Shown here: one piece after another, positions 1 through 5,830 of the stretch
Layout of the letters: each line of letters starts with the position of its first letter
Position numbering within the stretch: position 1 is the stretch's first letter
Assembly (NCBI GenBank): GCA_041907145.1
Contig: JAYRHW010000076.1
Coordinates: 1-11,340, forward strand
DNA: 11,340 nucleotides
Direction: 5' to 3'
DNA from: JAFLCA01 sp041907145
GTDB taxonomy: Bacteria; Bdellovibrionota_C; UBA2361; JAFLCA01
Program-made: the position numbers and the translations under genes
The notes under the pieces: model-generated
Told to the model about the DNA's origin: nothing
Seen by the model: the letters and a program-made list of their open reading frames with translations, nothing else
Database searches by the model: none

Positions 1-1
1 C

Positions 2-1228
2 AAGATATTCTTTACGCGCTACGAGTTATTGAGGATCCTGCGTTGGACAACCGAGGGTCGTAGCTATGAACGACTGCAGCGGGCGCTGGACAGATTGAGC
101 GGCGTTAGAATAAAGGCCACCAACGCCTTCTACGACAACGAGACCAAGTCACATAGCACCAGGAATTTCGGCATTTTGGACGGCTACGAGATCAATGACG
201 GCCGCTCTACGGCACCTAAGCCAAGCTTCTTTACGTGGAGCGATGTTATCTTCAAATCCTTCCAGGTTGGCTTTATCAAAAAGCTGGACCTGGATTTTTA
301 TCTAAATTTACAAAGCGCGGTGACCAAGCGCCTGTATCGCTATCTCGACAAGCACTTTTGGTACAAGTCGCGCTTGCAGGTAAATTTATTCGTTCTTGCA
401 CATGAGAAGGTCGGCATCTCCCGGAATTATGCCTACGCCAGCTCTCTTCGTCAGCAGCTCGACCCTGCAATTGAGGAGCTCGTCAACGTGGGATTCTTGG
501 CCGGAGCTGAATATCGAGGCAAGGGGAAGGACACTGATGTCGTTTTGATTGCCGCAAGTGGAAAGCCGCGATCGCTGGGAGCTGTCGCGGAAAAGTTTGT
601 GGCCCCGGAGAAGTCGGAGAATCGAGCTAACCCACAGACCGCTGGCGTGAGTAATTTGGCTCCCATTCCGCGGGATCAAATAATTGCCGCCTTGGTTAGC
701 CGCGGCATTCGCGAAGCTCAAGCGCGAAGGCTGATTGAAGCAAAGACCGAAGAGCAATGCGCCAGGGTGCGGGAGATAATCGCTTACTTTGATTCGCTCT
801 GCGCATCACCGCAGCAATCAAAGATGAAAAGCCCGGTTGGATTTTTGTACCGCGCCGTTGAACGCGTCGATGAATTTACGATACCCGGCCAGAAGACGAA
901 GGAATATAGGCCGGCGCCACAGTCTCCAAAGCCTCGAGCTAATGTTGTAGGGAAAAGCGGTGAATCAAGCGACCAGCAATCGGCGTACCTTGTAGAGCGG
1001 AAGAGGCAAGCGGCGGCCCTCAAGGCCGATATGGAACCTGAGGTCCTTAGGCGCTTGAGCACGGAGGTCGAAGCGGGTCTGTCCAAACTTCGCGCCATGA
1101 TTTCTATCGAACGCTTCCATGAAGCTGTTGAGCACGCGGTAGAGGAGAAGGTGCTCAAGCTTTTCGCCTTCCCTAGCTACGAGGAGTGGTTGACGCTCAA
1201 TAAAACACGTCACCGAAAAGCCCATTAG
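2..1228 (+). CDS. Replication initiator protein A (RepA/RPA) family protein, 5'-truncated by the window edge
   Basis: The reading frame is open to the window edge: before the first possible start (TTG at 29) it reads KIFFTRYELL, which continues smoothly into RILRWTTEGRSYERLQRALD. The true start is therefore outside the window and TTG-29 should not be used. The N-terminal half (to about codon 170) looks like the plasmid RepA / replication initiator A family, which binds origin DNA through winged-helix folds. Supporting stretches are RSYERLQRALDRLSGVRI, a YEIND / FTWSDVIFKSFQ segment, and LQSAVTKRLYRYLDKHFW followed by a region on cell-surface-like helices typical of these proteins. A middle segment (DQIIAALVSRGIREAQARRLIE, then a GFLYRAVE motif) resembles the helical module found in many plasmid Rep proteins. 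The C-terminal third is charged and probably helical. The gene ends 62 bp before the transglycosylase and is not obviously flagellar. The family call rests on remembered pattern; the function is inferred. Confidence 0.62.
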   Translation, partial: KIFFTRYELLRILRWTTEGRSYERLQRALDRLSGVRIKATNAFYDNETKSHSTRNFGILDGYEINDGRSTAPKPSFFTWSDVIFKSFQVGFIKKLDLDFYLNLQSAVTKRLYRYLDKHFWYKSRLQVNLFVLAHEKVGISRNYAYASSLRQQLDPAIEELVNVGFLAGAEYRGKGKDTDVVLIAASGKPRSLGAVAEKFVAPEKSENRANPQTAGVSNLAPIPRDQIIAALVSRGIREAQARRLIEAKTEEQCARVREIIAYFDSLCASPQQSKMKSPVGFLYRAVERVDEFTIPGQKTKEYRPAPQSPKPRANVVGKSGESSDQQSAYLVERKRQAAALKADMEPEVLRRLSTEVEAGLSKLRAMISIERFHEAVEHAVEEKVLKLFAFPSYEEWLTLNKTRHRKAH

Positions 1229-1229
1229 C

Positions 1230-1246
1230 CTGGCATAACAACTGCT
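1230..1246 (+). promoter_or_regulatory. Sigma-54 (-24/-12) promoter of the lytic transglycosylase gene
   Basis: The 17 bases CTGGCATAACAACTGCT match YTGGCACGN4TTGCW at 10 of 13 defined positions. The invariant GG (1232-1233) and GC (1244-1245) are separated by exactly 10 bases, as RpoN requires. Transcription would start near 1257, giving a leader of about 34 nt. It lies directly after the stop codon of the upstream gene. Activator sites were not identified. Confidence 0.6.
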
Positions 1247-1250
1247 ATTT

Positions 1251-1287
1251 ACGATCCCAGGGACTTGATTTTGCCCACAGGGATCGT
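1251..1287 (+). repeat. Inverted repeat in the leader of the transglycosylase gene, covering its ribosome binding site
   Basis: ACGATCCC at 1251-1258 is exactly complementary to GGGATCGT at 1280-1287. An inner GGG (1260-1262) can pair with CCC (1274-1276). The right arm contains most of the Shine-Dalgarno AGGGA (1279-1283), seven bases before the ATG at 1291. If the whole repeat is transcribed it would hide the ribosome binding site. However, the predicted sigma-54 start near 1257 would remove most of the left arm, so it may instead act as a DNA operator with two half-sites. No T-run follows, so it is not a terminator. Confidence 0.5.
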
Positions 1288-1290
1288 GGC

Positions 1291-2256
1291 ATGAAAATAG
1301 ATTTTAATGCGACATATCGTGAGCTTAGCCGCATCACCAAGGCGTCGCTGAAGCGCCAAGACGGGACTACTCCAGAGTCAAAATTCCCCAACTTGCTATC
1401 TGGTGTCTCTCCTCAATCGACTCAACTATCCAAAAACATTGAAGAATTGCCAGCTAAGCTATCAACTGGGAGCATCAGTATCGCCGATTCATTTCCTCGG
1501 GCGAGTTTAAAAGCACTGTTGCCAAATCAAAAGATTGAAGAACTTGGGAGACTTACCCCTCTAGACCCAAGGCCCGATCAGGTCAAGGATGCTGCTCCCC
1601 GTGTCAAAACTCCAGCGCTGCTATCAGTCCGTCGAGTTGACACACGGGAGGAGGGGGACTCATTGTCGACTGCGAGCGCGCCGGACGAGCCGCGCGCGTC
1701 ACTAGCCGCGCCCGTAGTTTCGAAGGCTGAAGTCAACTATTCAGATGTGATTGTTGAAGCCGGAAAGAAGCATGGCGTTGATCCTAGTCTGAGTCTCTCC
1801 GTCGCTCTGGCTGAGTCCAGTCTCAATCCCAAGGCTGTCAGCAGCGATGGGCTTGAGAGCAAGGGACTATTTCAATTATTGGATAGCACCGGCAAGCATT
1901 TATTGGAGCGTAGCGGAGAGCAAGGTCCCTACGATCCCTTCAATCCTCAGCTCAACGTTGATCTCGGTGTGGGATACCTGCGCTATCTCCATGATCTCTT
2001 CAGTAAAGACAGCGAACTACCAAATAAATTACGCACTTCGGCGGCGGCAAATTCCTCCTCTTTGGAAAAACTTGCCGTGGCGGCTTTTAATGCCGGCGAA
2101 GGCCGAGTCGCCTCCGCGCAGCAGCGTGCCCAAAGTGCTGGTCTTGACCCTTCGGTCTATGAAAACGTGGAGCCGTATCTTCCTGAAACAACGAAGGAAT
2201 ATGTCAAAAAGGTGCAGCGTGGAAAACGTGAGTTGGAAGCGAGGCTTGTCGGCTAG
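1291..2256 (+). CDS. Lytic transglycosylase (SLT domain), probably flagellum-associated
   Basis: This 321-aa protein would cleave peptidoglycan glycan strands, forming 1,6-anhydro-muramic ends. The catalytic domain occupies about residues 148-315 and has the SLT-family signature. The catalytic Glu is E175 in LAESSLNP, followed by GLFQL (192-196) and AAFNAGEGRV (264-273). A tyrosine-rich PYLPETTKEYVKKV stretch closes the domain. Residues 1-145 are Ser/Pro/Ala-rich and look like a disordered linker. There is no Sec signal peptide or lipobox at the N-terminus (MKIDFNATYREL). The gene sits directly upstream of two flagellins and has its own sigma-54 promoter. By analogy with FlgJ, which also lacks a Sec signal, it may be exported by the flagellar apparatus to open the wall for the rod or filament; this is inference. 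The ATG at 1291 has a good AGGGA ribosome binding site seven bases upstream. A prophage-type or general murein hydrolase remains possible. Confidence 0.85.
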   Translation: MKIDFNATYRELSRITKASLKRQDGTTPESKFPNLLSGVSPQSTQLSKNIEELPAKLSTGSISIADSFPRASLKALLPNQKIEELGRLTPLDPRPDQVKDAAPRVKTPALLSVRRVDTREEGDSLSTASAPDEPRASLAAPVVSKAEVNYSDVIVEAGKKHGVDPSLSLSVALAESSLNPKAVSSDGLESKGLFQLLDSTGKHLLERSGEQGPYDPFNPQLNVDLGVGYLRYLHDLFSKDSELPNKLRTSAAANSSSLEKLAVAAFNAGEGRVASAQQRAQSAGLDPSVYENVEPYLPETTKEYVKKVQRGKRELEARLVG

Positions 2257-2288
2257 GACTGTGCGGTACTTGAGTGGTTTTTTGGAAG

Positions 2289-2305
2289 TTGGCAAGGCCC
2301 TTGCA
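2289..2305 (+). promoter_or_regulatory. Sigma-54 (-24/-12) promoter of the flagellin genes
   Basis: TTGGCAAGGCCCTTGCA matches YTGGCACGN4TTGCW at 12 of 13 defined positions. GG (2291-2292) and GC (2303-2304) have exact 10-base spacing. The start point would be near 2316, giving a long leader of about 131 nt before the flagellin ATG at 2447. Flagellins of many polarly flagellated bacteria are driven by sigma-54 or sigma-28, and no convincing sigma-28 site was found here. The -24 and -12 boxes also form a 13-bp palindrome (GCAAGG-C-CCTTGC). Confidence 0.75.
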
Positions 2306-2446
2306 CTTGCTGAGCTGGACAGCACAAAGGCGATCTCAGGTGTACATGAGCGCCAGAGGATTTGGTTCTGATCCTGCGCCGAATGAGCGTAGGCACAAGG
2401 CAGTGGTTTAGGAGATTCATTTTCAACCGCCAGGGAGAGTTAGGCA
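2306..2446 (+). other. Long untranslated leader of flagellin 1
   Basis: The 190-bp gap between the transglycosylase and flagellin 1 is the longest gene-free stretch in the window. After the sigma-54 promoter it holds about 131 nt of leader with no credible small gene. AGGGAG at 2432-2437 is a good ribosome binding site nine bases before the ATG. A TTTAGGAGA at 2407-2415 contains a GGA core of the kind bound by CsrA-type translational repressors, but this is suggestive only. No strong hairpin was found in the leader by eye. Confidence 0.45.
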
Positions 2447-3310
2447 ATGGGCATCAATATACGCACAAACATTCCTTCGTTGAGCGCACAGCGCAACCTC
2501 GGTCTTTCATCGGATCGATTGAACGCAGCGTACGAACGACTATCTTCAGGTCTTCGTATTAACCGCGCCAAAGACGACGCCGCCGGACTGTCGATTGCTG
2601 AAAGCTTGAAGGCGAGTGCAAAAGTCGCAACCGTCGGTATCCGCAACGCGAGTGACGGTATTTCGATTATCTCTATCGCTGACCAAGCGATAGGTCAGAT
2701 CACCAACGTTCTGAGCCGCCTTGCAGAATTGGCGCAGCAATCAGCGAACGGCGTGTTCAGTAATACACAGCGTTCCGCTCTCTCGAACGAATTTACGGCT
2801 CTTACCTCGGAAATCGAGCGTATCGCGGTCACCACCGAGTTCAACGGCTTGAAGCTGTTGAGCGGCGGCGGTGAGGTGGCCTTCCAAGTAGGATTCGACG
2901 GAACGTCTGTATCACGCGTCAGTTATAACGGTGTGCAGGCAACCCTTGCGTCGCTCGGACTTGCGGCCGCAGGAACTTCAGCGGTGTCCTTCTCGATTCT
3001 TGGCTCAACGGATCTTGACTCTCTGTCAGCTTCGCGCTTGGCGCTCAATGCGATAAATGACGCCATCACTTCCGTTACGAGAAACAGAGGTACGTTGGGA
3101 GCTGCGGAAAGTCGACTCGATATCACAATTCAGAACTTACAGGTTGCTCGAGAGAACTTTGCCGCTGCAGAAAGCCGAATTCGCGACGTTGACGTGGCGA
3201 GCGAGGCTGCAGAGCTAACTCGCTTGAACATCTTGCAACAAGCAGGTGCGGCGGTCTTGGCGCAGGCCAACAACCAGCCACAACTCGCGCTGCAATTACT
3301 GAGAGGGTAG
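2447..3310 (+). CDS. Flagellin, copy 1
   Basis: This is the structural subunit of the flagellar filament, 287 aa. The N-terminal D0/D1 domain (about residues 1-140) has the hallmark INIRTN, LSAQRNL, AYERLSSGLRINRAKDDAAGL and ANGVFSNTQR. The C-terminal D1/D0 domain (about 205-287) has NRGTLGAAESRLD, NLQVARENF, ESRIRDVDVA and a terminal QANNQPQLALQLLRG. The central part (about 140-205) is short, so the large variable D2/D3 surface domains of long flagellins are missing. As usual for flagellins it has no signal peptide and would be exported by the flagellar type III apparatus. The start is the ATG at 2447 with AGGGAG upstream. A sigma-54 promoter at 2289 probably drives this gene and possibly the next one, which follows after 63 bp. 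Confidence 0.97.
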   Translation: MGINIRTNIPSLSAQRNLGLSSDRLNAAYERLSSGLRINRAKDDAAGLSIAESLKASAKVATVGIRNASDGISIISIADQAIGQITNVLSRLAELAQQSANGVFSNTQRSALSNEFTALTSEIERIAVTTEFNGLKLLSGGGEVAFQVGFDGTSVSRVSYNGVQATLASLGLAAAGTSAVSFSILGSTDLDSLSASRLALNAINDAITSVTRNRGTLGAAESRLDITIQNLQVARENFAAAESRIRDVDVASEAAELTRLNILQQAGAAVLAQANNQPQLALQLLRG

Positions 3311-3333
3311 TAGGCACGGACGACTAGTAGGAT

Positions 3334-3352
3334 GAGTTAGGCAATTGCCTAA
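3334..3352 (+). repeat. Perfect 16-bp palindrome between the flagellins, overlapping a word shared with the flagellin 1 start
   Basis: TTAGGCAATTGCCTAA at 3337-3352 is a perfect palindrome; as RNA it could form a 6-bp stem with a 4-nt loop. Its left part belongs to GAGTTAGGCAAT (3334-3345), which is identical to 2437-2448 at the start of flagellin 1, where the final AAT includes the first two bases of the ATG. No T-run follows, so a terminator is unlikely. It could be a repressor site, an mRNA stabiliser or processing site between the two messages, or a remnant of the duplicated start region. Confidence 0.55.
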
Positions 3353-3373
3353 TGAAACTAAGGGACGGTAGCA

Positions 3374-4237
3374 ATGAGTATTAATATTAGAACAAACCTT
3401 GGCTCACTCTCGGCACAGCGAGCGCTGTCCGGGTCGACGGAGCGCTTGCGAACAGCCTACGAGCGTTTGTCATCAGGTCTTCGAATTACGCGGGCCAAGG
3501 ATGACGCGGCCGGACTCGCTATCGCAGAAGCCCTCAAGGCGGATGCCAAGGTAGCCACGGTCGCTATTCGTAATGCAAATGACGGTGTGTCTGTCGTTGC
3601 CATCACTGACGGCGCTATTGCTCAGATTACGAACGTACTTAGTCGTCTTGCCGAGCTTGCCGAGCAGTCAGCTAACGGCGTGTTTGCGAATACGCAGCGT
3701 TCAGCTCTGCAACTTGAGTTCTCGGCGCTGATGTCCGAAGTTGAGCGTATCGCTCTAACCACCGAGTTCAACGGGTTGAACCTCTTGAGCGGCGGTGGAA
3801 ACGTCACCTTCCAAGTCGGGTTTGACGGAACCTCATTATCTCAAATCGGCTATTCTGGAATTCAGGCCACATTGGCCTCACTTGGGCTAGCTGCTGCGAA
3901 TACCTCCATTCAAACGTACTCAATCTTGGGGAATAGTGATTTGGAGTCGCAGTCGGCTGCACGATTAGCGCTGGATGCCATCAGTAACGCTATCACCTCT
4001 GTCACGAGAAACCGCGGTACATTGGGCGCTGCTGAGAGCCGTCTTGATACTACGATTCAGAACTTGCAGGTCGCTCGAGAAAACTTCACCTCAGCAGAAA
4101 GCCGCATTCGCGACGTCGATGTCGCCGAAGAAGCAGCTGAGATGACCAGACTATCGATCTTGCAGCAGGCGGGGACTGCTATCCTTGCTCAGGCAAACCA
4201 GCAGCCGCAACTCGCACTCCAGCTCTTGAGAGGATAG
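3374..4237 (+). CDS. Flagellin, copy 2
   Basis: This second filament subunit is also 287 aa and aligns with copy 1 without a gap; my hand alignment counts about 62 differences (about 78% identity). The conserved ends are present: INIRTNLGSLSAQRAL, AYERLSSGLRITRAKDDAAGL and, at the C-terminus, ESRIRDVDVAEEAAEM and QQPQLALQLLRG. Differences cluster around residues 17-27, 70-82 and 155-205. AAGGGA at 3359-3364 is a ribosome binding site nine bases before the ATG. No own sigma-54 or sigma-28 promoter is visible in the 63-bp gap, so it is probably read through from copy 1. It is a tandem duplicate with moderate divergence, so both copies are likely functional. It ends 17 bp from the convergent trpS. 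Confidence 0.97.
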   Translation: MSINIRTNLGSLSAQRALSGSTERLRTAYERLSSGLRITRAKDDAAGLAIAEALKADAKVATVAIRNANDGVSVVAITDGAIAQITNVLSRLAELAEQSANGVFANTQRSALQLEFSALMSEVERIALTTEFNGLNLLSGGGNVTFQVGFDGTSLSQIGYSGIQATLASLGLAAANTSIQTYSILGNSDLESQSAARLALDAISNAITSVTRNRGTLGAAESRLDTTIQNLQVARENFTSAESRIRDVDVAEEAAEMTRLSILQQAGTAILAQANQQPQLALQLLRG

Positions 4238-4254
4238 GGTCTAGCTTTGGCCGA

Positions 4255-5253
4255 TTAGCGATACAGGGTCAGCGGTACGTTGCGGAAACCCACAGCATTT
4301 CGCACTCGATTGAGCACGGGCTCAGCGATTTGAAATGCGCGCTTTGCACCGTCGTTCAGGACTACTTCCAAAGCCTTTTCATCCCCACGCAGCTTCATAT
4401 AGCGTTCTCTCGGCTCTTTAACGTGGTCATTGATAACCTGGAACAGCTCATCCTTAGCGTGGCCCCAGCCCAATCCTCCTGCCGCTAGACGCTTTTCTAG
4501 GTCGGCATACTGAGCGGCGGTGCCGAAGAGGGAATACAAATCCGAAATCAATGTCCCCTTAAGTACCTTAGGGGCTTCCAGCGCCGTGGAATCAGTCTTG
4601 ATAGAGAGAATATATTTACGCAGGCTCTTCTCGTCGCAAAATAGCGGGATTTCATTGCCATAGGACTTCGACATCTTGCGTCCATCCAATCCCGGGATGG
4701 TCATCACACGTTCATCGATAACCGGTTCCGGGAGCTTGATATATTCTCCCTGATAGAGAGCATTAAAGCTTCCTGCCATATCCCGCGCCATTTCTACGTG
4801 CTGCTTCTGGTCTTTGCCGACGGGGACGATATCGGCATCGTACATGACTATGTCTGCCGCCATGAGGACCGGATATGCGAATACTCCATGGTTGACGTCG
4901 CGGGCCTGCGTTTGAGCGTCTTTAAAGGCATGGGCCTTCTCGAGAAGCCCAATGCCTGTGGCGCAGGAAAGGTACCAGGCGAATTCGGCAACCATCGGGA
5001 TATCGGACTGGCGATACATGAGATGCCGTTGAGCGTCAAAACCCAACGCAAGCCAAGTTGCAACGATATCTAAGGTTTGTGATTGCAGTAGCTTTGGGTT
5101 TCGATTGGTCGTCAAAGCATGCATATCGGCGATAAAGTACAGGCACTCAAAACTATCCTGCCGCTGAATACCGGGGCGAATCATTCCGAGATAATTTCCC
5201 AGATGAACGGTGCCAGAAGGGCGGATACCGGAAAGCGAACGTTTAGTTGCCAT
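4255..5253 (-). CDS. trpS: Tryptophanyl-tRNA synthetase
   Basis: This class I aminoacyl-tRNA synthetase charges tRNA-Trp with tryptophan using ATP, in the cytoplasm. The HIGH-type motif is at residues 10-22 (RPSGTVHLGNYLG) and the KMSKS loop is intact in GRKMSKSYGNEIP. YFIADMHALTT, AFAYPVLMAADI-type and VGKDQKQHVEMARDMA segments are characteristic of bacterial TrpRS. The length, 332 aa, is typical for the family. The ATG at 5253 places the motif at the expected distance from the N-terminus; GAGGT lies immediately before it, rather close for a standard ribosome binding site. It is a single-gene unit, convergent with flagellin 2 and divergent from the response regulator. No tryptophan leader peptide or T-box is visible in the 123-bp divergent region. 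Confidence 0.97.
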   Translation of the reverse strand: MATKRSLSGIRPSGTVHLGNYLGMIRPGIQRQDSFECLYFIADMHALTTNRNPKLLQSQTLDIVATWLALGFDAQRHLMYRQSDIPMVAEFAWYLSCATGIGLLEKAHAFKDAQTQARDVNHGVFAYPVLMAADIVMYDADIVPVGKDQKQHVEMARDMAGSFNALYQGEYIKLPEPVIDERVMTIPGLDGRKMSKSYGNEIPLFCDEKSLRKYILSIKTDSTALEAPKVLKGTLISDLYSLFGTAAQYADLEKRLAAGGLGWGHAKDELFQVINDHVKEPRERYMKLRGDEKALEVVLNDGAKRAFQIAEPVLNRVRNAVGFRNVPLTLYR

Positions 5254-5311
5254 ACCTCAATAAAATCTGACTGAGTAAAATTATTTTCTCACTAGTAGGG
5301 ACGAACCGGTG

Positions 5312-5317
5312 TATACT
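5312..5317 (+). promoter_or_regulatory. Possible -10 box of the response regulator gene
   Basis: TATACT, preceded by TG, is a good sigma-70-type -10 box. No convincing -35 box lies 16-18 bases upstream. Transcription would begin near 5324, which supports the ATG at 5377 rather than the in-frame TTG at 5323 as the start of the receiver protein. The A/T-rich stretch at 5254-5290 may hold the opposing trpS promoter, but no clear boxes were seen there. Confidence 0.35.
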
Positions 5318-5376
5318 GGCTTTTGTACTTTCTTGGTCTTTCGCAGTCGTCTAAAGCTCCTAGAGATAGCTTCTTC

Positions 5377-5826
5377 ATGGTAAAAAAGGAAGATCGCTTA
5401 CCATCCTCCACAGGCAGCACAGCTGCTCCACGCCACGCCCATACCATCCTCGTAATCGATGACGAGGAGCTTATACGCTCCTCCTGCTCCGGCATTTTAA
5501 GCCGTGCCGGCTTCGCCGTCCGTACTGCCGCTGACGGGCGAGAGGGGTTGTCACTATTCGAGGAACTGGGTGGGGAAACTCGCTGTGTACTGCTCGACCT
5601 CTCAATGCCCTATGTCAGGGGTAACGTGGTATTTGCGAGAATTCGGGCCATTAATCCTGATGTTCCAGTCATCATCATGAGCGGCTATTGTGACGAGCAG
5701 ACCATGCGCGAGTTTTCCGCCGCCGGTGTTGCCGGTTTTGTGCATAAGCCCTTCCAGCCGGAGCGACTCGTAAAGGCTGTTCAGGAGGTGGCTGCGCAGA
5801 TGCAGGAAGTGGCGGCAAATCAGTAG
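5377..5826 (+). CDS. Stand-alone receiver-domain response regulator (CheY-like)
   Basis: This is a phosphorylatable signalling protein made of one receiver domain. From the ATG at 5377 it is 149 aa with a disordered lead of about 20 residues. TILVIDDEE supplies the acidic pair D28/D29. The phospho-acceptor is D74 in VLLDLSMP, S102 (IIMSGY) is the switch Ser/Thr, and K124 (HKPF) is the conserved Lys. There is no DNA-binding or enzymatic output domain, so the output must come by protein contact, as in CheY or in phosphorelays. The segment GFVHKPFQPERLVKAV resembles receivers partnered with hybrid histidine kinases. No kinase gene is adjacent, so the partner is unknown. An in-frame TTG at 5323 would add 18 residues without homology and overlaps the predicted transcription start, so it was not used. 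The stop is 4 bp from that of the convergent mqnC. Confidence 0.9.
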   Translation: MVKKEDRLPSSTGSTAAPRHAHTILVIDDEELIRSSCSGILSRAGFAVRTAADGREGLSLFEELGGETRCVLLDLSMPYVRGNVVFARIRAINPDVPVIIMSGYCDEQTMREFSAAGVAGFVHKPFQPERLVKAVQEVAAQMQEVAANQ

Positions 5827-5830
5827 AGCG

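Noticed and set aside
2292..2304. Palindrome GCAAGG-C-CCTTGC as a transcription terminator after the transglycosylase
   Set aside because: No T-run follows and it coincides exactly with a near-consensus sigma-54 promoter, which explains the sequence better.
1847..2371. A 174-aa open frame overlapping the transglycosylase
   Set aside because: It lies in another frame of a clearly conserved SLT domain and shows no protein-like pattern.
4249..4256. GCCGATTA resembling a sigma-28 -10 box after flagellin 2
   Set aside because: There is no TAAAGTTT-like box 11 bases upstream, and it would point into the antisense strand of trpS.
5254..5376. Small palindromes (ACTAGT, ACCGGT, GTATAC) in the trpS/response-regulator divergent region
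   Set aside because: Each is only 6 bp and they do not combine into a longer symmetrical operator.
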